A stretch of DNA of 64,000 bases, from positions 1-64,000 of the IMG/VR virus record IMGVR_UViG_3300028394_000055. The stretch is one strand, 5' to 3'. The notes beneath the pieces are model-generated. The model worked only from the letters and a program-made list of their open reading frames with translations. It was not told the origin of the DNA and made no database searches. A program made the position numbers and the translations under genes. The DNA is from a virus. Positions 57,349 through 64,000 of this stretch are shown in pieces. Every line of letters begins with the position of its first letter. Position 1 is the first letter of the stretch.

Positions 57349-58027
57349 TAACTTTCTTTCTGTAGGGTTATTCGTTGTTTTCCCACAACATGACCGGCAC
57401 TCCTGTGAAACTTAACATAATGCCAAAAGAAAACCCTATTACCACAAGGGTCTTAGGGTCTCTTAGTCAGTACATTCAGCAAGTCTCTGTCGTACTGCCC
57501 GATCAGCTTGTTCCAATGTAGTCTCCTACACGTGCCTTTACCACCGGATGTTTACGTGGTCACTGATTCAACTCCAGTAGCATATAGTCTATGACTGTAC
57601 TCAATACCGCTTATAGAACTCCCAGGCATCCGGCCCCTGTTCTAGGTCACTGTATCTATCCTGGCGTTTACGGTTTATATATACACTACCCACAGTGGAG
57701 TTATACTCTACGAGTACATGTCTTAGCATACATGTATATAGTATAACATACTCTCACACTTTGGACAACACATGATCTCGTGTGTGTTGCACTAGTACAA
57801 CATTGACTACACAGTAGTTATACACGTAGATTACCGTGGCAGAATCGTCACGAAACGATGCAAAAACGGTCTAATTAGAGTGGAAATTGTCCCGATCTCC
57901 ACCATTTTCACACTGAATCATAGTGATTTTTATAGTGTTTTTAGAATGGAACAGGGTGGGGATGAGAGGCTATCGTAAGATACTCTACCATACTTTCACA
58001 GTAGTCTCACAGTGTTTTCATAGTGTA

Positions 58028-58061
58028 ATACCAAAGTAGATTTAGAGGCTATACCAAAGTA
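58028..58061. repeat. Direct repeat ATACCAAAGTA
   Basis: Two copies at 58028-58038 and 58051-58061, 23 bases apart, each followed by a similar (A/G)ATTT/ATCT stretch. Confidence 0.65.
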
Positions 58062-58149
58062 AATCTCAACCTTAGACTACGGTCCAGAGGACCCCTGAAG
58101 GGGAGGATCGACTTCTATATAGGTGTTTGTTTTGAGTGTCGGCCCCTAT

Positions 58150-58288
58150 AGCGGGGTATTTGGCACTAGGCCTACAGCGGGGTATTTGGCACTAGGCCTA
58201 CAGCGGGGTATTTGGTATATAGTGTATATACACAGTGGTGATCACGCTGTGCATATACTCAATTCAAAGAGTGTTCCAGCGGGGTATT
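58150..58288. repeat. Tandem 26-base iteron-like repeats
   Basis: Unit starts AGCGGGGTATTTGG. Full copies at 58150-58175 and 58176-58201, partial copies at 58202-58215 and 58278-58288. Confidence 0.85.
58224..58258. repeat. Palindrome between repeat copies
   Basis: GTATATACACAG and CTGTGCATATAC (one mismatch) separated by 11 bases. Confidence 0.7.
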
Positions 58289-58290
58289 CA

Positions 58291-58371
58291 TTACCAGTTA
58301 AGTCTATGGCATATATGGTAAGCAATGCCCAAGATGATCATAGGTCCGCTAATGGCGAGTAGTTCTAGCAT
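58291..58371 (-). CDS. 26-residue membrane peptide
   Basis: MLELLAISGPMIILGIAYHI ending CHRLNW: a single short membrane helix with a charged end. AAGGAGA lies 8 bases before the ATG and a TTAAATA late box 26 bases before it, so the small gene is credible. Confidence 0.6.
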   Translation of the reverse strand: MLELLAISGPMIILGIAYHICHRLNW

Positions 58372-58397
58372 GTTATATTCTCCTTATATTCAAGTAG

Positions 58398-58404
58398 TAT
58401 TTAA
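58398..58404 (-). promoter_or_regulatory. Late promoter box (26-residue peptide)
   Basis: TTAAATA on the minus strand overlapping the stop of the upstream oxygenase gene. Confidence 0.45.
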
Positions 58405-59000
58405 CGCCAAGGGGGTCCAGCCACCCAGCCCACCAAACTTGCACGTTGTCCTGTAAGTAAGGGAGTAACGCGATGCATCTGGAAACTGGGGAATACATGT
58501 AAAGCGCCCTGTTCTCTGCCCGCTAGATGTGTTTCCTCATGTCCCAGCATCATTTCCAGATCGCATCCTGTATACAGTGTAGGGTCAGTCAGTTGTAGAC
58601 TAAAGCTAAGTTTTCTATTGTGCATACCTTTGTAGTACCACATATCCACATGTGATTCATTAGCATCGTTAGGATGTAGATATTCTGTATATTGTAAGCA
58701 TTCTATGTAGTCCAAATCGTATTTAAAAGCCTGTTCATTAACGGTCATTATTTGGTCAGTCAATCGTTTGTATATCCATTGTGTATCGATATTACCGCTA
58801 TCAAACCAACGTATAGTACTTCTTCTTATATTATTATCAATGCTATCAGTTCTACCCACACGGGCGGGTATTCTAGGATATTGTTCAGCCAGTTGTTGGA
58901 TTGTTTGGCATTCCATTGGAGTAAACGCTGGATTAAGGGTAACCCAGGGATTGTGGGTAGTTTGTTTAAGATACCATTGTGAGTGGAAGTAGTTGTTCAT
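58401..59000 (-). CDS. 2OG-Fe(II) oxygenase, PKHD-like
   Basis: 199 residues from ATG 59000 (a TTG at 59006 is less likely). Iron ligands H117-x-D119 (ESHVDMW) and H176 (QMHRVTP), 2OG-binding R186 (GQRASLVGW). The C-terminal FPSFQMHRVTPLLTGQRASLVGWVAGP block is typical of PiuC/PKHD-type hydroxylases seen in T4-type phages. Last gene of the glycan operon. Substrate unknown. Confidence 0.87.
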   Translation of the reverse strand: MNNYFHSQWYLKQTTHNPWVTLNPAFTPMECQTIQQLAEQYPRIPARVGRTDSIDNNIRRSTIRWFDSGNIDTQWIYKRLTDQIMTVNEQAFKYDLDYIECLQYTEYLHPNDANESHVDMWYYKGMHNRKLSFSLQLTDPTLYTGCDLEMMLGHEETHLAGREQGALHVFPSFQMHRVTPLLTGQRASLVGWVAGPPWR

Positions 59001-59012
59001 AGTCAAGTGTGT

Positions 59013-59810
59013 TCAGTATCGTGAAAAAAAGCCCAGTGGAATACCGTTTGGAAACATAATCTGCGCTGAGCGCTCCGCGCTTGGTTCAGTATTTTTTAAA
59101 GTTATCAGCATTGATTTAGTAAGTTCAACGCCTGCACTAGTAGATTTTCTCCATTCAAGTAACGTATCAGTATGGAAATCTACCTCGGGTATATCAGTAA
59201 ACCTACTCAATTTAGATATAATAATAGAGGGATTCAGTGTAAACATTTCTTTCCAAGTAACATTAATGGAGTTATCATCTGTTACAAAGGTTGAAGAGTC
59301 AAACAAGTAGTTATTAAATCTAAAGTGACCTGCCCAAATTTTTATCAATTTTCCGGGTGGAGTATTAAGTAAATCCATTGATTGGTCAAATCGTTGAGCA
59401 TGTTCATTTTCGTCAAGTCCCCATTTGCCCAACAAGACCAATCCCAAACAAACGCAATCTGTTTGATCAAAGGTAATATTAATAACTTTAGGATATCTAG
59501 TTCTAAGTATGTTCAAATTTACATTTTCCGAGCAAACAAAGTAAGGTGGTTGGGTAATACCTATCAAATCAGGGGAATGCACCAGTTCTACTATGCCCTC
59601 CATTTGATTTTTAAAGGGCATCCATGGCCAAAAAGGTTTTTCGTGCAGCCTATATTCTCTTTTACTGTAATGGCAGTTACCGTGTCGACTGAATTCAAAT
59701 CCATCTTGAGATTTAGTTTTAGCCTGTGTAAGCCATGAAGCAAGGAAATTACCCCCTGTGCCTCCTAAAAACCTCACGGGTATAAATTCAAATTTTATCT
59801 CCTGTGTCAT
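59013..59810 (-). CDS. Sulfotransferase-like GGxGGxF protein (fourth copy)
   Basis: 265 residues. IPVRFLGGTGGNFLASWLTQ near the start shows the same strand-loop-helix signature as the 39827, 42499 and 43229 proteins; the middle is divergent (PWMPFKNQMEGIVEL). Location inside a sugar operon would fit a transferase acting on glycan, but this is inference. Overlaps the DUF6165 gene by 23 bases. Confidence 0.6.
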   Translation of the reverse strand: MTQEIKFEFIPVRFLGGTGGNFLASWLTQAKTKSQDGFEFSRHGNCHYSKREYRLHEKPFWPWMPFKNQMEGIVELVHSPDLIGITQPPYFVCSENVNLNILRTRYPKVINITFDQTDCVCLGLVLLGKWGLDENEHAQRFDQSMDLLNTPPGKLIKIWAGHFRFNNYLFDSSTFVTDDNSINVTWKEMFTLNPSIIISKLSRFTDIPEVDFHTDTLLEWRKSTSAGVELTKSMLITLKNTEPSAERSAQIMFPNGIPLGFFSRY

Positions 59811-60180
59811 GATATTTCTCTTCTATAATAGCACTACCGCAAATCAAATTAATCTCATATTTAATTGTGGCTCTTGCATCGTTTTTCAAGTATACATTTC
59901 GAGCAGCATCTATAAAGGCTTGATCAAAGCAGGCCTTATGTTCACACGCACGTTTGTAGTTCTCTATATGCCACAGTTCTAAATTAGTGGTGTATAGTTC
60001 TTGTTCTTTGTATTTAATTTCTGTTGGCAGGGTTAGTTGTTCGTATATAAGGGCAAGTTCTTCTCGTTCTTTGCGTACATTGGCCAATTTAAATGGATTA
60101 ATGACTTCTTTGAGTTTAATATCTAGGATAGTGATCTTATCGATCAGTTCGCCTACAGATATTGGAGCAAACACTATCAT
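59788..60180 (-). CDS. DUF6165-like protein
   Basis: 130 residues, FAPISVGELIDKITILDIKLKEVINPFKLANVRKEREEL: the ISVGELIDKxTIL start is the mark of a family that commonly neighbours glycosyltransferases. Helical, no membrane segment. Overlaps both neighbours. Function unknown. Confidence 0.8.
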   Translation of the reverse strand: MIVFAPISVGELIDKITILDIKLKEVINPFKLANVRKEREELALIYEQLTLPTEIKYKEQELYTTNLELWHIENYKRACEHKACFDQAFIDAARNVYLKNDARATIKYEINLICGSAIIEEKYHDTGDKI

Positions 60181-60935
60181 CCCGGAGTACCCACTGTCTT
60201 ATGCTGTGCTGGTAGTGTGGGATTAGCGAGCCAAGTCCACTGTGTGCCAAACACTGGTTGCCAATTCAAGTGGTGTAATGGTATAAAGTATTTGTCTTCG
60301 CCCAATTTCAGTTGATCTGTCATATTAGCAAACACCGAATTAGTCATAATAATGCTCTGAGCGCCTTCGATGATCTTAATCCAATCAAATATGTAGCCAT
60401 CATCGTCGATATTAACTATATCCCAGCCCTCGGGTACTGTGCTAGTGTCAAATGGTGCTGTAAAAGCAGAGGATTTCAAGTGTGTGACCACATAGTTAGG
60501 GTTTTTAACCTTACGATCGTAAAGTGCTTGTTCTCTCTCTGAGTCACGTTTAATACATTCGTTCAAGCGCCATTTCTCTAAGAATGGAACACCTGCCTGT
60601 ACATATTTGTATTGATCAAACGTGGTAAATTGGAAGAAGGGTTCGTTTGAGAATTCAGGGTGGCCAGTTAGGGCATTGTATAAGCAGATAATCTCATCGC
60701 ATTTAAAGTTCTTCAGACGTTCCAAGGGTATATCGTAGAAGAATGGGCCAGCATCAGCAGGAATAGGAATCCATTTAACCCAAGGAGCATAGTGTTTCAT
60801 TTGTTCAACCCAAACATCTGTAATGGGCCAATGGATATCGTATCCTTGTTCTTGATAGTGTAGGGCTATGGGTAGGGCAATAATAATATCACCCAGGCCT
60901 CTACTCTGTATAATTCCTAATCTTTTATTTGCCAT
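60177..60935 (-). CDS. Heptosyltransferase-like glycosyltransferase (GT-9)
   Basis: 252 residues. LGIIQSRGLGDIIIALPIALHYQEQGYDI is the GT-9 N-terminal nucleotide-sugar region; KIIEGAQSIIMTNSVFANMTDQL is the C-terminal donor-binding half with the short SxxxN pattern. GT-B fold; adds a sugar to LPS core in bacteria. Overlaps the GMD gene by 11 bases and may use its product, GDP-sugar, or ADP-heptose from the host. Confidence 0.82.
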   Translation of the reverse strand: MANKRLGIIQSRGLGDIIIALPIALHYQEQGYDIHWPITDVWVEQMKHYAPWVKWIPIPADAGPFFYDIPLERLKNFKCDEIICLYNALTGHPEFSNEPFFQFTTFDQYKYVQAGVPFLEKWRLNECIKRDSEREQALYDRKVKNPNYVVTHLKSSAFTAPFDTSTVPEGWDIVNIDDDGYIFDWIKIIEGAQSIIMTNSVFANMTDQLKLGEDKYFIPLHHLNWQPVFGTQWTWLANPTLPAQHKTVGTPG

Positions 60936-61953
60936 TTTGAGCGTTCCAATCGTTTGTACACATATCGTTAACTAGAGTTTCTAGTGTATGTTTAGGAGTC
61001 CAACCCATTTTTGTACGGGCTTTAGTACTATCACCTAGTAGTGTATTAACATCAGCAGGTCTATAGAATTCTGGGTTAACTTTATATATGGTGTTGCCTG
61101 TATTGAGATCAATGCCTATTTCGTCTGTGCCCTGTCCTTGCCATTGTAAGTTCATACCATGCCATTTAGCCACAAGTTCGCAGAATTCGCGGACGCTATG
61201 TTGTTTACCGGTGCTGAGGATATAGTCATCGGGTTTATCTTGTTGTAGCATAAGCCACATGCCATTGACAAAGTCTTCAGCATGGCCCCAATCTCTAAGG
61301 GCATCAATGTTACCTAGTTCAACGCAAGGTTGTAGGCCAGCACGTACACGGGCCACACCCAGGGTGATCTTACGTGTAACAAATGTTTCGCCTCTACGTG
61401 GGCTTTCGTGATTGAATAGTATACCTGAGCAGCCGTATAGGCCATAACTTTCTCTATAGTTAACAGTAATCCAATGTCCAAACAGTTTGGCTACCCCATA
61501 AGGGCTACGTGGGTAGAATGCAGTAGTTTCCTTTTGTGGAACTTCCTGCACCTGTCCAAACATCTCACTAGTACTTGCTTGATAGAATTTAACATTTTTC
61601 TTTTTGTTCAGTGTACGTATAGCTTCAAGCATACGTAGCACCCCTATAGCATTTGATTCTGCTGTAAGACTGGGTAGAGCAAAACTCACATGTACATGGC
61701 TTTGGGCTGCTAAATTATATACTTCATCGGGTTGAGTTTCTAATAGCACATTCATAATATTACCAGAATCGGTAACATCGCCATAGTGTAGTTTTAGTCT
61801 ATGTCGTATATGTTGTATATTGGGCATAACATCCCAATTAGTTGTTTTACGCACCATACCGTAGACATCGTATCCTTTATTCAGTAGTAGTTCTGCCAAA
61901 TAGGATCCGTCTTGTCCGGTAATACCTGTTATCAATGCTGATTTGTTTGTCAT
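60925..61953 (-). CDS. gmd: GDP-mannose 4,6-dehydratase
   Basis: 342 residues from ATG 61953, preceded by AAAGGTG. Short-chain dehydrogenase features: TGITGQDGSYL for NADP binding, STSEMFG with catalytic Ser/Thr and Glu, YGVAK with Tyr and Lys, FNHESPRRGETFVTRKI substrate block. It makes GDP-4-keto-6-deoxymannose, the precursor of GDP-fucose, -rhamnose or -perosamine. No downstream epimerase/reductase gene is present in the window. Confidence 0.94.
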   Translation of the reverse strand: MTNKSALITGITGQDGSYLAELLLNKGYDVYGMVRKTTNWDVMPNIQHIRHRLKLHYGDVTDSGNIMNVLLETQPDEVYNLAAQSHVHVSFALPSLTAESNAIGVLRMLEAIRTLNKKKNVKFYQASTSEMFGQVQEVPQKETTAFYPRSPYGVAKLFGHWITVNYRESYGLYGCSGILFNHESPRRGETFVTRKITLGVARVRAGLQPCVELGNIDALRDWGHAEDFVNGMWLMLQQDKPDDYILSTGKQHSVREFCELVAKWHGMNLQWQGQGTDEIGIDLNTGNTIYKVNPEFYRPADVNTLLGDSTKARTKMGWTPKHTLETLVNDMCTNDWNAQNGK

Positions 61954-61988
61954 AGTCACCTTTGTGTGAGATTGTTTTATTATATACG

Positions 61989-61995
61989 TATTTAA
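61989..61995 (-). promoter_or_regulatory. Late promoter box (glycan operon)
   Basis: TTAAATA on the minus strand, 35 bases upstream of the gmd ATG, with a normal ribosome site. Confidence 0.5.
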
Positions 61996-62027
61996 TGTTT
62001 AAGTCAATGTTATCAAAAGGATATTGA

Positions 62028-62034
62028 CTAAATA
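62028..62034 (+). promoter_or_regulatory. Late promoter box (62058 gene)
   Basis: CTAAATA, 23 bases before the ATG at 62058; diverges from the glycan operon box. Confidence 0.5.
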
Positions 62035-62057
62035 TTATATTAATAATATCATACATC

Positions 62058-62855
62058 ATGACTGTAACTACATTAACCACCATCAATTCTAATGATTATA
62101 ATACTGATGTCAATCTAATAGAGGATATACTAGGGTTAGGTGAAAACGGTTGGGGATTGCCGTTAATATCGTCAAACCCCACCCCATCAGGTAGAAAAAT
62201 ATATGCCTCTAGTTATAACAATTTACTCAAAGATATAAACGTAGCGCATTTACATATAACCAACGCCTCTAGTAGCACCGTTGCCGCTACAAGTTCTACA
62301 ACTATTAGAGCCAACTACACCAATGAATTATCCGATATAGTAAATTGGTTGTATGATGACACTAGGAGATATACATGTCATCCACAGCAATATTTTCGAA
62401 TCAACAAAGCGGGTGGTGGAACCACTTCTACACTCATTGCTTCATCGGCTACTAGTATTAGGACATACTCATGGGGTGCCAATGATACCACACAAATATC
62501 GCATGAAGTAACATGTAGATTTCGTAGTAGATTAGCGGCTCGATACTATTTCAATCAAGGTAATTATCTATCTTGGTCGCCGTTTTATACAACTGGATTT
62601 ATAAATGATCTTGATGCCGAGTGGGCTACTTTTATTGATTATCTAGCAGTAAACGGTGTTGTACATTATGGACGAGAAGAATATATAACCGGAGACAGCC
62701 TTGTAGAATACACTAGCGGAACACTATATGTTAGTGTATATGCCAACCGATCCGATGATGAAGCCGCAGTGGATTTCAAAATACTTTATGGTAATGTCGC
62801 AACTCCAAATTTATTAATAACTCCAGCAGTCGGAGTTTACAACATAATATTATAA
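62058..62855 (+). CDS. Structural protein (tail/fibre type)
   Basis: 265 residues. ILGLGENGWGLPLISSNPTPSGRKIYASSYNNLLKDINVAHLHIT and a beta-rich C-terminal half (RRYTCHPQQYFRIN, FRSRLAARYYFNQG, DDEAAVDFKILYGNV) recall neck- or fibre-associated proteins of T4-type environmental phages. It is followed after 1 base by another structural gene. Confidence 0.65.
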   Translation: MTVTTLTTINSNDYNTDVNLIEDILGLGENGWGLPLISSNPTPSGRKIYASSYNNLLKDINVAHLHITNASSSTVAATSSTTIRANYTNELSDIVNWLYDDTRRYTCHPQQYFRINKAGGGTTSTLIASSATSIRTYSWGANDTTQISHEVTCRFRSRLAARYYFNQGNYLSWSPFYTTGFINDLDAEWATFIDYLAVNGVVHYGREEYITGDSLVEYTSGTLYVSVYANRSDDEAAVDFKILYGNVATPNLLITPAVGVYNIIL

Positions 62856-62856
62856 T

Positions 62857-64000
62857 ATGTCTACACCAGCAACCCCAATCACATTCACATTACATAATAA
62901 TAGTACAAGTAGCATTGCTATACGTAGTATAAGTTATGTTGATGCTGCCGAAATTCAACATGTATCAGATTATACAGGTATAGGTGGCACCTCCGGAGAC
63001 ACTCGGGGAGATACAATTGTAAGACATACAAAGTTGTATGAGTATGGTGACTATCTGCAAAAGAATTTTGTAAGAGACACAAAACCTGCAAGTGCAAGAT
63101 ATACCACAATGACTGGTGTGACATTGACAGTTGAAAGCGTATTAAACATACAACCGGGTTGGATTGCTTCGGGAAATGGATTAACTGGAAGATCAGTTGT
63201 AACAGTAACCCCACCTACCACTTTAACACTTGATGGCACATATTCTAGTCCGCCCCCTCCTACAATTGGTGGAACTGTTACTTTTTCTACAACTACCAAG
63301 GCTATTATAGTAAACAATTCCACTAATCTAGGATTAGGTTGGAAAATTATAGGTAATGGTTATGAATTAGCAGACAATGCAATAATCACATCTATAAATG
63401 GTAGCACATTAGAAGTTAATGTGTTATCAGGAACTAATTCGGTAGTAGGAAGTCCCTTTACCTTTTCATCTTCAACAAATTATCTAACACTCAATAACAA
63501 TACAAGTCTTGAAACCGGATTTAGTGCAAAAAACAATGGTTATAATGATACACAAAATATAATATCTGTTTTAATAGATGGTAAAACAGTTCAAATGAGT
63601 GCACCTCCTGGTAGTCTTCCTACAGTGGGTAATCCTATTACGTTCACATCTAATGCAAATCTAGTTGTAATACCAGCCTACAGTGAAGTTACTTTCTCAA
63701 TCAATTATACAAGTGGTGGACCAGTAGGTACAAACTATTATTCAGCGATAACCATAAATGCTACTCAGTTGCCATCCACTCCATTAGTGGGTCATATAGA
63801 TAATTATGTAAATATAGCAACTCCTGCTGCACCCCCTCCTGCACCAGGCTCACCAACTACAACATACACAACAACATATACCGGTGGTGGACAAGGTGGT
63901 AATCGTCAAACTTACGTAACAACCACTTATGGTTATGCAGACGGCTCTACACTCTCCATTACAACTAATGAAAATGGTACTATAACATCACAAAGTTCAA
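62857..64000 (+). CDS. Beta-rich structural/adhesin-like protein (3' partial)
   Basis: ATG 62857 opens a frame that runs to the window end (381 residues shown). It contains repeated ~55-residue beta modules with a shared pattern (VNNSTNLGLGWKIIGNGYELADNAIITSI; LNNNTSLETGFSAKNNGYNDTQNIISVL) and a Pro/Thr-rich linker (PAAPPPAPGSPTTTYTTTYT). Such modular Thr/Ser/Gly-rich proteins are typical of virion surface fibres. Confidence 0.72.
   Translation, partial: MSTPATPITFTLHNNSTSSIAIRSISYVDAAEIQHVSDYTGIGGTSGDTRGDTIVRHTKLYEYGDYLQKNFVRDTKPASARYTTMTGVTLTVESVLNIQPGWIASGNGLTGRSVVTVTPPTTLTLDGTYSSPPPPTIGGTVTFSTTTKAIIVNNSTNLGLGWKIIGNGYELADNAIITSINGSTLEVNVLSGTNSVVGSPFTFSSSTNYLTLNNNTSLETGFSAKNNGYNDTQNIISVLIDGKTVQMSAPPGSLPTVGNPITFTSNANLVVIPAYSEVTFSINYTSGGPVGTNYYSAITINATQLPSTPLVGHIDNYVNIATPAAPPPAPGSPTTTYTTTYTGGGQGGNRQTYVTTTYGYADGSTLSITTNENGTITSQSS

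Larger units (their letters stand above)
57349..58290. other. Non-coding repeat-bearing region
   Basis: About 0.94 kb without a convincing gene. It contains direct repeats (58028-58061), 26-base tandem repeats (58150-58215), GGTCC/GGACC and CCCC-TGAA-GGGG hairpins (58081-58103), a long palindrome at 58224-58258 and CAACACA/TGTGTTG near 57774-57803. AT-rich patches lie near 57925-57945. Position between early and glycan operons fits an origin or control region. Confidence 0.5.

Noticed and set aside
58123-58362. Plus-strand 79-residue frame
   Set aside because: It runs across the iteron repeats, has no ribosome site or promoter box and the translation is low-complexity from repeats.
1-64000. 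tRNA genes elsewhere
   Set aside because: No convincing cloverleaf with a TTCRANY loop and acceptor stem was noticed on either strand by reading; a covariance scan could overrule this.
1-64000. CRISPR arrays
   Set aside because: The only regular repeats are the early promoter modules and the iterons at 58.2 kb; neither has constant spacers.

Overview
The window is part of a T4-type myovirus genome (order Caudoviricetes). It carries a recognisable T4 core: sheath gp18, tube gp19, neck gp13 and gp14, sheath terminator gp15, head completion gp4, terminase gp16 and gp17, ssDNA-binding gp32, UvsX, UvsY, UvsW, primase gp61, helicase gp41 and a probable clamp-loader small subunit gp62. Portal, major capsid and DNA polymerase genes are not in the window. 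Both edges cut open reading frames, so this is an internal piece of a larger genome. The host is probably a Gram-negative bacterium with an ordinary sigma70, because the early promoters are near-perfect TTGACA-N17-TATAAT. No photosynthesis genes are seen, so I do not assume a cyanophage. Layout: 1-3.7 kb holds a fibre with a C-terminal S74 chaperone and small accessory genes (glycosyltransferase, 2OG oxygenase). 3.7-8.5 kb holds a nudix gene, gp15 and gp14 on the minus strand, gp13 and a dNMP kinase on the plus strand, and an HNH-type gene. 8.6-26.9 kb is the tail, packaging and prohead block, interrupted by accessory genes: a subtilisin-like protease, a PP-loop ATPase, a Rieske oxygenase and an SGNH hydrolase-like protein. 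27-39.8 kb is replication and recombination, including a compact C-family (DnaE-like) polymerase palm protein. 39.8-45 kb is a mixed accessory block (AlgH/YqgE, nucleotidyltransferase, HAD nucleotidase, and three proteins of a sulfotransferase-like family). 45.2-57.3 kb is a minus-strand early region of about 35 very small genes. It looks richer in G+C than the rest. It is driven by 23 sigma70 promoters, every one with a 17-base spacer and many with embedded palindromes. 57.3-58.3 kb is about 0.95 kb of non-coding, repeat-bearing DNA that could be an origin or control region. 58.3-62 kb is a minus-strand operon for GDP-sugar and glycan modification. 62-64 kb returns to plus-strand structural genes. 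Two promoter classes can be read directly. The early class is described above. The late class is a T4-like TAAATA box; in about eleven cases it ends only 4-7 bases before the start codon and no Shine-Dalgarno is visible, which predicts leaderless or near-leaderless late mRNAs. The least explained elements are a roughly 210-base element with 20-base terminal inverted repeats in the leader of an early gene at 49.6-49.8 kb, and an isolated plus-strand sigma70 promoter feeding a short hairpin-rich transcript at 51.1 kb. All identifications were made by reading the sequence; no database search was possible.
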